Positions 10,999-21,995 of a DNA stretch of 64,000 nt are shown piece after piece. The translations under genes and the position numbers were made by a program. Numbering within the stretch: the first letter of the stretch is position 1; every line of letters begins with the position of its first letter. Origin of the DNA: Angiostrongylus vasorum (taxonomy: Eukaryota > Nematoda > Chromadorea > Rhabditida > Metastrongylidae); contig JADANN010000402.1 in NCBI GenBank assembly GCA_018806985.1, positions 248,001 to 312,000 on the forward strand, in the 5' to 3' direction. A model generated the notes under the pieces. That model was given only the letters and a program-made list of their open reading frames with translations. It made no database searches and was not told where the DNA came from.

Positions 10999-13900
10999 AT
11001 GGCTCGAAAACGAACAGAAAAGAAGGAGGGCAGTAAGAACACAGCAGATGACGGACAAGAGGACGAAAGTTGCATCAAGCCTCTTCATAATGGTGATTGT
11101 GAGCTTGACTACAGGATCTTGCGCATTCCGTCACTGAGAATCCAAGAGGTGAATCGTTCCTAGTTTTGATGTTTTTCTTAAACATCTGGTCGTAGGGGCG
11201 AGGTGAACTTATATTTCTTTTTATTATTTGTTACTTTGTTGGACTCATTTCCTTTTAGCCCAGGCATTCTGCAGTACACATGGGATTGTACCCAGCGCCC
11301 AAGCTCACCTCAACCTTCCATCCATCCGGGGTTGGCAAATTGGTACTAGAGTTGCCTGGGAGGATAGAAGCACTAGCTCGATACATTGGTACGCCACCGC
11401 GAGTCATTGTAATGGCCAACTATGCATTCACTTACCTCTGACGATGCTTACTGAAGTCGAATGCATGGCGCATCTCTCAAAGATTGATCAACACCGAGAG
11501 ATAAATCCTTTATTTTTGTCATGATCCATCCCGCAGAAGTCGATATTAGATAAGATTGCACATAGCGACGAAGACAAAGTAGTGTCGCTGTGATCCGGCT
11601 TTCATTAAACCTCGGTATAAATGGTCAATGCGCCTTATTTCATTTGTTTCAGATCATTGACCGAGGCGCTGTTGCCACGTTACCTGATCTGGGCGAAACC
11701 TTTTCTAGTGCATCTGATTGGCTCCATGAAGAAAAGGCTAAAGCAACGGAGTTGATTAGGAGGATGTAAGGATTCAGTGAATTGATTTGTAGAACTGTAT
11801 CTTCATCTACCGAGAAAAACTGTAACAGCGTTGGAGCTAAAGCTGTGGGGAAAACTTCGCATCGTGGGAAGGCATTTGCTACCGTTCGAAAGACCGCGGA
11901 ATATTATAGAAATAGTGTATCCTCGATTGAAATACGTGATATTTTCAGTGACATGTAAGTACTGCCTTTTTAGTTCTCCATATTTTTTTGTTCAAACGTT
12001 AGCGTAGGTCTCAGACTCACGTATTTCTAGAAATGATGTCAACACAAAAACTGACGATGGTGACGTTAACAGTATGCGTGGGGTAAGCTGACATTGTTAT
12101 TTTTCTATCAAAGGCGGTTGAAAATTCTCATAAAGAAAACCACATTGATTGAAATGGAGATCGAAAGGATTCTAGTTTCTCTAAATTGCCGAATTCCGGT
12201 ACACCGTGCCTACAAGAAATGGGACCTATATCATGTTGCTGAGTCGCGCTGTTTCCGTTTCTTGACTTTTTTCTTCTCATAGTGATCTTGTGTCTTGAAT
12301 TTCCTTTCTCCACAACAGAACTTTCAATCAGTTTCTCATTTGCTCACCAACGATTTCAGTGTTGATGAGAAGCTATCACTGAGCATTCCCGTATAAACAG
12401 CGACCTGTTATGCAGGAAGAATAGGTTGCTGTATTTCAGTATTAAGTTGCTTGTTATTGTATTCTTAGTAGGCAGCAAATGGAAAGTTAAAATTGTGATT
12501 TCAACTACAGTCTCAGCTTAACTGGGTTCTTTGCCGATTCGTGCTCTGCAGAGCAATCCCGTTGGTGGATGATTGCTGAAGGCACTGGTAGATAGAAAAA
12601 CTAGCTGAGAGATAGGCGAGACGGTGGAACCGCATGGTGCGTTGGTAAACGCGTTAGCCCCCGGAAAGGGTAATAGCATGTTCAGTTCCCTTCGCAGACA
12701 CCTGGCTTCCAGAGTTTTGCAAATATCGTAGGCATTATTGCGGTTGTTATATTTCACATAACACCCTACCGTGAAGATTTGTAGTAGGCAGCAAATAAAA
12801 AAGTTTGGATTACTCTTATTTAGTTGTCTACTTGTACCGTTTGTATGCTGACTAGTTAGCTCGCCAGTACTTGTTGCACAGGAGATAAATACACTCGCTA
12901 CGTTCCAGTTCTACTTTCGGCTGGTCTAAAGCTGGTAACTTGTTAGTCACACTTGAAATGTTCTTTAGGGTAAGCACTAAGTGTACAATGCCAGCTTTCG
13001 GATGTATTCATTTCTATATTTTTTATATGACCTGTCTTCACTTCTACTGTGCGGAGCCCAGCACTTCTCAGGTTCGATTCGTTTCCCTTGCATCCCTTAT
13101 CTACGAAGATCTTTCAATCTTTACGTGTGGCTTCTGTTGGTGCCTGAACATTTTAATTTCACCTCGAATGTCGTAGAACGCTTGTCGAGTGGATTCTGTC
13201 TAGAGTCCTGAGGTAGACGAGTTGGAGCGTCCCACCTGGATTGCAGAGTGCTTCTTTCCTGGACTAGTCCAGCACCAGTTTCCCAACCCTGGAGGGATGA
13301 GATGCTTGGTGAGGCCGGAGAGCGATCGAGCCATCACCATGCACGTGATGGCCACATCACTACCACGGTACTATCCGCCCTCTTTCGGATTGCTCAGACG
13401 TCAATACGCTTTACCTCGACTAACTAGTAAGGTTGTATTCTTCGAATGCTCTTATTGAATTTATGTGCTGTAGCGAGCCATAGATACGGCCTCATTTATT
13501 ATAGTAATAAAATATTTAATGTAGTGAAATCAACATCTCAACGGTTTTCCATGGTCGTACCTGTGGAGCTTAAACTACCTATGTGTTCTTGACACTTGGC
13601 ACTTGAATGGCCCGTCCTCGCTAGTTGTGCGGCCCCAGCATAATCACCGTTTATCGGAGATTTGCTGGTTAAGCCACTGTGCTTCCTTGGAATCCCGGGA
13701 TCAGCCTAGCCAAAGTCTGCCCCAGGTCTTCACCACCACAAGCAGTCGCAGGCCTCGTTGATCAGAAGGAGATATGCCACCATGCGACTAGTTTGATACC
13801 GGGACGGTGGTGGATCCTGGTATCTCTTTACTCATAGCTAGGCTTCCTGATATAAACGCCAGACCCCCCTTCTCAGCTTAGGATACTCCAGAGAATGAAC

Positions 13901-16900
13901 CCCGTTGCACATCGCATTCCGACACCCAGGAACACCTCCCAGCCACGATGAGGCGGTAAACCGTTGGGAGGACCTATGTGTTCTCTATTTGAAAAGCGTA
14001 ATATTGGTGAAGGGCGCGTGTAGCGCTGCAACGCACACATGATATCGATCCTTAAGCCCAAGACTCCAGGCTTCCATCCCTCCGGGTTCGGCAAGTGGTA
14101 CTAGAGTTGGCTGGCAGGATAGCAGCACTGGATCGATTAATCGTTAGTCCCCCGTGAGTCATCGTAAAAGCCAAATATGGATTCAGTCATGCGATGGAAC
14201 CACAATGCGGCTGAGGTATTTGCAAAACTCGGGATCACAGGTGTCTACGGAAGGGATCGAGCACACTGACACCTTTCCCAGTGATGAATAGCTGTTTACT
14301 TGGAAGTCGGACTTATTCGTGAGCAGAATAATTGGTTACCGTGTGGGGATAATGTCCAGAAATGGGAACAGTCCTCCTCCTTATTCTTGGCACAATTTTT
14401 CCTAAAGTAGGAAAAAAAGTAATTCAAATGTCGACACTACGACCGGTGTGAAACTAGTAACATTTATTCAGTATTCAGTACTAAGGAATTGTTGGGTGCT
14501 AAAGCTCTCGATGTGGAAATAATTATTGCATGTGTTTGTTTTTTTCCCCAATCATTTTGTTTTTTAAGGGTATCCATGTAAAGGAAGAAGTATTTTCTTT
14601 AAGTAGACCTACCACGGCATCCACTGCTTCTGATGCGGTGCCAGGAGCAGATCGCAGGGGTGGTAAGTTAATAAGAAGTCATGTTGGCTACCTGCGTTGT
14701 ACATAAATTGTTAAGAGTTCTTTAGGTTACACGTTCAGCTCCGAAGGAGAAGGCTGCTAAAGTTGAGGTAGGCCGCTGATATTACATTGTTACTTATTTT
14801 CCTATTTTTCGTATGGTGGATTTCGCAGCGCAGTGATAGTGATACCCTTCACTGCACAAGGAACTTGAGAGCTAGTTTCAACCCCCGGTAGGGCTCTCTA
14901 AACCGCTCATCCCCCTTGGGATCGGAGAATTGGTAGCAGAATTGTCTGGGAGAAGATTGTATCCAAGCTCTAGGCGGGAACTCGCAAGCACGCCTATCTC
15001 AGGACAACAAGAGAAATCGATCGACTCGACACCATTCAACGGCCTTCGCGGCAAGGACGATAAATTCTCAAATAGCAACCGAATCGAGACACCAAAAGTC
15101 TAAAGATTTTCGTGAATGACGGATGCAAAGAGACGAGTGGAATGCAAGAAGTACTGGTATCCACAAAATGTGATATACGTGGTGTCAGCGCATGTAATTA
15201 TTTGGCGAGTACAGCAGCACACTAACTGTTATTTCTATGTGCTTTAGGATTTAAGTGAAGATGCAAGCAGTGAATAGTGATAGCATGGGAATGTCAGCGC
15301 GTAGATGCTTTTCTGAGTAGATTTCCAGTTGAAAATTTCAGACATCAAAGGCTCAAACTGTTAAATCAGGAAGATTAAGGCGGCGGCAGTTGATTTCCAC
15401 TGTAGCTGAAGTGCAAAAAGAGTTGTACGTTGTCATTCCTGCGTTAATTTTCACACTTCCTTTTTCTTTTTCAATCTTCTCACAGAAATAAACGTGCCGC
15501 TGCTGGGCTATCACAAACACGGTTACGGCGAGCTGTCCATCAACATGGAGTTACAACTCCATGTAAACGAGAATATAAGGAAGCAGTGCAGCGCGTTGTC
15601 ACTGAGCAGGTAAGCTATCACAATGCTACCACTCAAACTGGTTATCGCTTCTTCATCACTTGTAAATTTATAAAATGGCTCTAATAGGACTTGGTGAGGA
15701 ATCCGGCAAATCGTGGACTTGTGCCGACACCAACGCGATTAAACCATGGGGTGCCTAATGTCCCAGTAGCAGCCTTGTCACATACAAGAACGCCTCATCC
15801 GAACGCAAAAGTTGCACTACGGCGTGAAAAAGAAGAACTAGCAGCTCAGCTGAGAGAAGAGCAGTGCAGAGAAAGGGCCGAACGCGTGCGTAAGGAACGT
15901 GAAGAGAAAGCGCTTAGGGTATGCTTCACCTCTTTCGATTTTATGAAGTCATTTTGTGATTTGTTCACTGCTCTGGTGAACATTTCCGCATCGTTGATGG
16001 AGGATTCAGTTCATGTTGATGTTGTTGAAGTCACAATATTGACTTGGCTTTTTCAAACCATGGAGCTCGTAGCTAACTATACTATGTAGTTTTTTCCTTT
16101 GTTTTAGATATATTGCTGTGACGGATACTCCCAACGGTTTACCGCCTCTTTGTGACTTGAAGGTGTTCCTGGGTATAGGGCTGCGATGCACAGCGAGGGA
16201 TTCATTCCCTTGCAGAGTCTCCCAAGCTGACTCCGGCGTTTCCAACAAGAAGCCAAGATAAGAGCAAAACAATACCAGGATCGACCACCGTCCTGGAATC
16301 AAACTGGTGGCATGGTAGAAAATCTCTCTCTAGTCCAAAAGAGCGGCGACTGCAGGTTGTGATGACGACCTGGGGCAGACTTTGGCCAGGCTGACTGTGG
16401 GACTCTGGGGAACTACAGTGGCTAAACCAGCAAAAGTCCGAAACAATTGGAGCCTGGACAACTAGTGAGGACTAGCCGTCTAAGAATCCAAGTTTCCAAG
16501 TACTGTGACGGATTCTTTATATTAGTGGTATAAGATATAGAATATATAAACCTAAAACAATATTCGACGATTTGACCCTTTTTGACGGAAGAAGTAATGG
16601 ATGGTCTGAAGCAAATATATTTGGAAGTGAGTTTGCTTACAATAAGTTCAGACCATTGCAGACTTAAATAAATAAAGGAATATATCTTTGATTACGGTGG
16701 TAAATTGTAGCGCGTTTGCAGAGCACCATTGAATTATAGTAATGGTGGTATCTGTCCACTTCGTTAGCTGCTTATTTGTTGCATACTATAGTTTTTCACG
16801 GCATGGTTTTATGTAAAATACAGCCATAACGATGCTAAGATATTTGCAAAACTCTGGTTGGAGCGAACGCGCTGTTACCCTTCCCGGGAGCTGACGCGTT

Positions 16901-18299
16901 CACCACCAGACCATGTGGGTCTTTCGTTTCGCCTGTCTCTCACATAGTTTTCTATCTACCAGTACCATCAGCACTTCTAGTCCGGAGTTTTGCAAAAGTC
17001 TGCCCACTTTCTGACATTATGGGTGCAGCGTTGAAGTTGATAGCTTCTTTGCTTCACCCATTCCACTCCTTTTTCAACCTTATTAAATCAACTTCAACTT
17101 GCAACCTGATTAATCCCCTTGTTTATAACACTTGTTAATTGCATGTGATTTATTCTCAATAGTTATTTATTACAAAACACATGAAAAAATAACTATTAAC
17201 CTGCACTTTAATACAGGCACAACGTCGTCGTGAACAACGAGAAATCGAAGAAAGACTCAAGGCTGAAGCAAGAAAGCAAAAGGAGATTAGGGATGAGCGA
17301 AGGAGGGAGGAGCTTAGACTGCAGAAAAGTCCCACGTGAGCTTTCTTTGTGATTCTTCGTTTTTTGTTTCAAAATGAGAAATGTTATCTTTGAAGTGTGT
17401 GGTTAAAATGTACAACCTCTAATGTATTCGTTTTTTAATTTGTCCACTTCTTGCGCCGTTTTCTACGCCAATAATTCTTCTAATTTATGCTGTGTGGTAG
17501 ATAAATATTTAGGCGATGCAAGGCTACTCCTGGATTTGTAAGTCCTGCGAGAGCGGCTGGAGTAAACGCGAAAACCGAAGTTCGTGTTGGTTCAAAGGTT
17601 CACAGTTCATTACAGTACATTATGCAGTATCTCTGTCAAATCGTGAAGTTAATGATCTCTAGTTCTAGGTTTTGTTTCCTTGCACACCTGGTCGTTCTTC
17701 TGCGAAATTGGCAAAGATGTTGTTCACTCCAGGAGGCGGTACTACGAGAGAGCCTACAATGAATACAGTAAGTTCTTAAATATAACTTATAGTTGATTGT
17801 TTGTCGGCAGCGTACCTCAATGTTTTTTAAGAGTTGGTTGGAATATTTTTCTTAATATTCTTCTTTCAAGATCATACTACATTTCTACCCTTTAGCCTTC
17901 GCGAGAGGCCAAGCGAAAACAATGCTTGGAAAAGAAAGTGTGTACGAGTAGTGAAGACTTTATGGGAAGTGAATATGTTAGTTTCAGTATTTTTTAGACT
18001 TGAGGCTTTTCCATAATTGCACGTGTATATACATATTTTTTTATTTTTAAAATGTTCGTGTTGGTTCAAAGGGTTCACAGTTCATTATAGTTTATTACGC
18101 CGTAATCATATCAAGTCTTTCAGTTAGTGAGTGAATTCTAGTTCAGAAATGTTCTGCAATCAAGCAGGAGGTACTACGAGGTATATGAACGCACTAACTG
18201 GAAGACGATTTGGATACTGTGTAATGAACTATAATGAACTGTGAACCTTGAACCAGTAGCTCGTTTGAAGTACATATGTATGTACGTACGTATACAAAT

Positions 18300-18332
<33 letters not shown>

Positions 18333-19685
18333 CATATATACGTAGGCATATGTATATCGACATATGTATATGTATGCATGTATATACATATGTATGTTTG
18401 TGTATGGGATGTATACTTTGCTTCTTCAAATCTTTTTAGAACTTTCTTTTCTTTAGGTTTCACCTGGAAGGGATATGAGCAACTGTCAAGCGTTTTCCAG
18501 GGAGGAACGAAATGGTATTATGCGAAAGGAGCAAGAGCGACAAGAAAGGCTTCTTAGAAGTTGTTTTTATCGTGTAGTGTCTTTTCCCTGCTGTTTTTCA
18601 TCGTTGTCGATTCCGTTTTAGGCTTCTTGAGGAAGAAAGACGTCAAGTTAAGGTTTTCGATGAGCAGCAAAGCTTAGTTAGGAAGAAACTGTATAGTATT
18701 GATAAAGAAAGTGAGACACAGGGCACCGTACCTAAAGAAGAAGGGAAGCGTTCCATATACGAGCAAAACAAGAGCTGTCTGCTCGAAAAAGGAGAAAATA
18801 GAATGTCAGTTACCGAAGATACACAAGATAGCGATGTTTTGTTAATAAAGAAGGGCGAGGATGTCGAGGTAGTGCTAGAAGACTTTGATAAGCGTGATGG
18901 AGAGTGTGAGGAGTTGGAAGATCAGCGAGTTCACGAAGACAAAGAACATCGGGAAATAAATGAGGAGGAGGAGAAACCACTATGCAGTGAGGAGCAGGAA
19001 AACATGGTACAATGTATGAACACGTGCTCACCTTTGAAGATCCACAATCGCCATCTTGGTAACGTCATTATGAACGTAAGATCTCAGTATTTGTCGCCTC
19101 GACGTAAATCTATGAAGAGTAAATCTTTCGACTCCTGTTAAAAATATTTATGCCATCTGTAAGTTCAGCAAAATGTAATTGTAGTGAAGCGTTTTTCTCA
19201 GACTTCAAATGTGAGCCACAAGTTAGCGTCTCGTCATTCTTCATATGAGACCACACCTGATAAGGTACACAAACCTTTAAATGAAAATAACTATAGTATA
19301 GAAGATCTTTCGAGTGGCGACGAGACGGACCAAGAGGATGCTCCACGTAAAAAAGTTCCATCATGGGCAGTAGGAAAGGAGTTTCAATGCGAACTGCGAA
19401 GACAAGCCGCCATACTTCGCTCAGGGGAATTTGATCTCAGTGAATATTTCGGAGAGGTTGAAGCAGTCAGTTGTGTATTCAGCCAGAAGTTACAAAGTGT
19501 TACTAATGAATAAGTTTAATACGATTAATCAGTTGTTATTACATTAATTACAGCCGGATCTCGCACTGATTTTTGGCAAATCAAAGACGTATCCGCGCCG
19601 AGGTTCATCCGCCATATGGGAATCTCCGATTGCTAAACCACGACAAAGGATTGGAGCATTTCAGAATAGTTTTGCGAAGAAGTAG
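10999..19685 (+). CDS. INCENP / ICP-1, copy 1 (chromosomal passenger complex scaffold)
   Basis: INCENP anchors Aurora B with Survivin and Borealin at centromeres and the spindle midzone, and its C-terminal IN-box activates the kinase. Exons: 10999-11148, 11653-11765, 11829-11954, 12031-12082, 14569-14662, 14739-14767, 15342-15424, 15486-15609, 15688-15918, 17217-17335, 17513-17597, 17669-17767, 17896-17976, 18457-18548, 18622-19075, 19202-19465, 19554-19685. They join in frame to 775 residues. Residues about 75-90 ([18 protein letters not shown]) resemble the N-terminal Survivin/Borealin-binding helix. Residues about 295-373 are the Glu/Arg-rich helix. Residues about 673-757 are the IN-box ([31 protein letters not shown]). 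Compared with copy 2, it lacks a 55-residue exon near 14.19 kb and has one extra intron (15425-15485). The donor after 18548 reads GC, not GT. Identity is certain from the IN-box; the first exons are less so. Confidence 0.85.
11149..11652 (+). other. INCENP copy 1 intron 1 with SINE-A insertion
   Basis: The donor GAG|GTGAAT and the acceptor TTTGTTTCAG bound a 504-nt intron. A SINE-A fills 11250-11530 (GCAGTACACATGGGATTG, GGGTTGGCAAATTGGTACTAG, GCGAGTCATTGTAATGGCC, GATTGATCAACACCGAGAG). The partner is at 29565-29840 in copy 2. Confidence 0.7.
11766..11828 (+). other. INCENP intron 2, 63 nt, alternative acceptor
   Basis: The donor AT|GTAAGG can pair with CTGTAACAG (intron of 63 nt) or with TTGATTTGTAG (27 nt). 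Both keep the frame; the second would add 12 residues but is shorter than introns usually spliced. I chose 63 nt. Confidence 0.5.
12083..14568 (+). other. INCENP copy 1 intron 4, repeat-rich and with a deletion
   Basis: It holds repeat E (12520-12750, plus; A-box-like GCATGGTGCGTTGGTAAACG), repeat B (13606-13960, minus) and a truncated SINE-A (14017-14190). The SINE-A is broken at the point where about 0.78 kb of copy 2 is missing. The right side of that junction (GCGATGGAACCACAATGCGG) starts a repeat-E-like piece. In copy 2 the missing part contains a coding exon. Confidence 0.65.
13606..13960 (-). repeat. Repeat B in INCENP intron 4 (copy 1)
   Basis: Plus-strand landmarks are GAATGGCCCGTCCTCGCTAG, GATCAGAAGGAGATATGCCA and CTCCCAGCCACGATGAGGCG. 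The copy 2 equivalent is 31918-32290. Confidence 0.8.
15425..15485 (+). other. Copy-1-specific intron of INCENP (61 nt)
   Basis: GAGTT|GTACGT ... TTCTCACAG|AAATAAAC splits the codon for Leu 216. The interval is pyrimidine-rich before the acceptor. In copy 2 the flanking exon sequences are joined with no base gained or lost (34521/34522). Confidence 0.8.
15919..17216 (+). other. INCENP intron 9 with repeats B and E (copy 1)
   Basis: The donor AGG|GTATGC and acceptor TTTAATACAG bound the largest conserved intron. It contains repeat B (16133-16495, plus) and repeat E (16840-16995, minus; GAGCTGACGCGTTCACCACC). The same elements are in copy 2 at 35223-35588 and 35935-36090. Confidence 0.7.
17977..18456 (+). 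other. INCENP intron 13 with a relic exon pair and microsatellite (copy 1)
   Basis: Positions 18052-18180 repeat the end of the exon at 17513-17597, the next intron and part of the following exon: TTCGTGTTGGTTCAAAG with GTTCACAGTTCATTA, then GAGGTACTACGAG. An inverted third copy of the short motif lies at 18214-18262. A TA/CATA microsatellite fills about 18290-18390. The open frames on both strands across it are artefacts. Confidence 0.7.
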
Positions 19686-19824
19686 TTTTCTGTAGTCCTT
19701 ATTCATGCCTTGGTCTCCTCTTTATGTTTTTTTTCCTGATCTTTATGTGATGTGATGACGTCATAAAAAACGTCGTTTTCACACGTTGCTTGTGTTTTAA
19801 TCGTATATAAAGTGTAAACTACAA

Positions 19825-19830
19825 AATAAA
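19825..19830 (+). terminator. Polyadenylation signal of INCENP copy 1
   Basis: AATAAA lies 140 nt after the stop codon. Its equivalent in copy 2 is at 38951-38956. Confidence 0.6.
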
Positions 19831-19926
19831 GTGTGCACATATTTCAGCTAGCTTGTCAGGTTTTGTGCTTTAACTGCACCAATGTTTTTAAATCAATATA
19901 CATTATATGAAGTTTTTCCAATTTTT

Positions 19927-20215
19927 GGATCTTGTGGCGCAGCAGTCGGAGGCGCTCTTCAAGACACATGGGATCGATCACCGCGCCTGTGACCCACCAA
20001 GCCTTCCGTCCCTTCGGGGTCGGCAAATTGGTACCAGACCTGTTTGGGAGGATAGCAACATTGGCTCGATACATCGGTGGGCCACCACGAGTCATTGTAA
20101 AAGGCCAGATATGCATCCAATCACTTCCATAGGTTACTTGATGAAGTCGAATGTATGGCGTATCCCTCAGGAATTGATCAACGCTGAGAGCTTTGTCCTG
20201 TATCCTTTATTTGTG
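19927..20215 (+). repeat. SINE-A downstream of INCENP copy 1 (first of two)
   Basis: The head is TTGTGGCGCAGCAGTCGGAG and the body runs CACATGGGATCGATC, GGGGTCGGCAAATTGGTACC, GAGTCATTGTAAAAGGCCAG, GAATTGATCAACGCTGAG. It lies 150 bp before a second copy in the same orientation. Confidence 0.85.
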
Positions 20216-20363
20216 TTTTTTACTGCATCTTATTTAATCGTTTCACAGTTTCAACACGTCATGTCACAAGAGGCAGCTGACAGGTTTATTCCTAAGCCTA
20301 CAGGGTTCTCTACTTTCTCGCATAGGTGAGGGTTTTATGCTGTTGCTTCATTTACGTTAAAAT

Positions 20364-20640
20364 AGAGCGCGTGTAGCGTTCGGAGACCCCTGAAACACAC
20401 ATGGGATTGATCTTCAGACCCCAGGCTTGCCATGCCTTCCATCCTTCCGGTGTCGGCAAATTGGTACCAAACTTGTATGGGAGGGCAGCACTGGCTGGAT
20501 ACATCAGTAGGCCACAGCGAGTCATCGTAAAGGCCAAATATGCGTCCAGTCACCTCGAAAGGGTGCTTGTTGAAGTCGAATGCATGGCGCATCCTTCAGA
20601 GATTGATCACCGCCGAGAGCTTTATCTTTTTATCCTGTTT
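20364..20640 (+). repeat. SINE-A downstream of INCENP copy 1 (second of two)
   Basis: The head is GAGCGCGTGTAGCGTTCGGA and the tail GAGATTGATCACCGCCGAGA. In copy 2 this copy and the preceding one are replaced by one hybrid at about 39050-39330. Confidence 0.85.
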
Positions 20641-21284
20641 TGTGTGGAAATTACTGGCGCCGACAAGCTTGATCGCACAAGGTGAGTGACGTAGGGCAGC
20701 TAGTTTTTTAAAACTTTCTCTGTATTGGTTCAATACATAGCCTCTTTTTTTGTACGATTGTCAGTTTATGAAATGGGAAAAGAGGAGTCATACTTATGCA
20801 GTGCTAGAGGAAAACTTTCGATTCAGTTGCGGAGGCTGATGTTATTTTATTCCTAGTTTTTTCACATATCTGCAACCAGATTTGTTTTGTGGAACGGTTC
20901 CCATTGGTTAATATCTGACCATTCGACTCAACATTTTATGGATTTGGGGCGCGTTCCTGACCGGTTAGCACTTCAATTTGTTGCTTCTATCAGATTGTCA
21001 AGGGCGTTTTAACTTTTTCATATTTACATGGAATCGAAGAGTTCTTTCACCTGGTATTCGAAGTAATCTTTCATTGGGATCTCGAAAGTTTTCGTTTCAT
21101 ATCTCAAAAATCTCGCAGTTTGATTTCTTTTTCTCGACGTCGACGTTGGTGGTGATGCCTTTCAGTGGAAGTAAGGCGCCGATTCCACCTTGCCGTGTGC
21201 TCTCTAAGCCTCCATCCCGCTGAGTTTCGGGAAATTAGTGCCAGACTACCCTAGATGAACTCATTCCCTCAAATCAACAAATGA

Positions 21285-21629
21285 TTGTGTCCGCCTGTGA
21301 TGAAAGTCTGGGACGCCTTAGCACGGTTGTACAGGGACTCCAAGAAGTATAGGTTCAAGGAGCACCTAGCAACATTAATAAAGAAGGCTGAAATCTTGAA
21401 GGAACAGCCGAACATATACACAAATCAGAAGATCTTTGTGGGTGTTAGATGCAGGGAATCGAATCAGATGCGTGGAGTTTTGGGATCCGTACAACTTGTG
21501 ATGTCGTGTCGTGTATTGTCTTGCAGGCTTGTTTCATATTTCATTTACGTTGTACTTGCGACCTGCTCTTGGAGCATAGACGATTCCACATGTACCCATC
21601 TTGAGTTGACGTTACATCAGATCATGTAA
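21285..21629 (+). CDS. Open frame of unknown function, copy 1 only intact
   Basis: From about the ATG at 21300 the frame encodes a basic, helix-prone stretch (MKVWDALARLYRDSKK, then a Lys/Glu-rich run and NIYTNQKIFVGVRC) and then degrades to a Cys/Val-rich tail. I do not recognise a family. In copy 2 the same sequence has one extra G (ACAGGGGACT against ACAGGGACT at about 21333) that breaks the frame. It may be an exon of an unseen gene or a relic. Confidence 0.25.
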   Translation: MCPPVMKVWDALARLYRDSKKYRFKEHLATLIKKAEILKEQPNIYTNQKIFVGVRCRESNQMRGVLGSVQLVMSCRVLSCRLVSYFIYVVLATCSWSIDDSTCTHLELTLHQIM

Positions 21630-21737
21630 TTTTTTTGAGTCTTCTTCACTGCATATCATGTTCTTTACTCATGAAAATTTATGTCATGTACCATTTTGTC
21701 GTTCATTATAGGATAAGAACTGTATAAGAAAGATGAA

Positions 21738-21995
21738 GCGCTCGGCGTTGATCAATCCATGAGGAACGTGCCATGCATTCGACTTCATTAAGCATCGTTG
21801 GAAATGAATGAATGCATTTCTGGCCTTTACAATGACTCGCGGTGACCTACCGATGTGTCGAGCCAGTGCTGCTATCCTCTCATAAAAAGTGTACCAAGTT
21901 ACCGATCCCGCAAGAATGGAAGGCTTGGTGAGCGTACGGTGCGGGGATGGATCCCGTGTGTATTCCAGGGCACCTCTGAGCACTACGCTAGACGA
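21738..21995 (-). repeat. SINE-A, minus strand (copy 1)
   Basis: The reverse-orientation marks are GGCGTTGATCAATCCATGAG, CTTTACAATGACTCGCGG and GGAAGGCTTGGTGAGCG. The partner is at 40440-40700 in copy 2. Confidence 0.85.

Noticed and set aside
11793..11828. 12 extra codons at the start of INCENP exon 3
   Set aside because: It would need a 27-nt intron; the 63-nt alternative is more credible, though transcripts could overturn this.
18174..18557. Tyr/Ile/Thr-rich frames on both strands
   Set aside because: They are translations of the TA/CATA microsatellite and run through an INCENP splice site.
19076..19140. INCENP exon 16 read through to the stop at 19139-19141 as the C-terminus
   Set aside because: The donor AAC|GTAAGA at 19076 joins in phase to the IN-box exons, which must be part of the protein.
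19856..20685. Open frames on both strands, up to 140 codons, over the SINE pair
   Set aside because: The frames recur at every SINE-A copy on both strands and differ between copies; they follow the repeat, not a gene.
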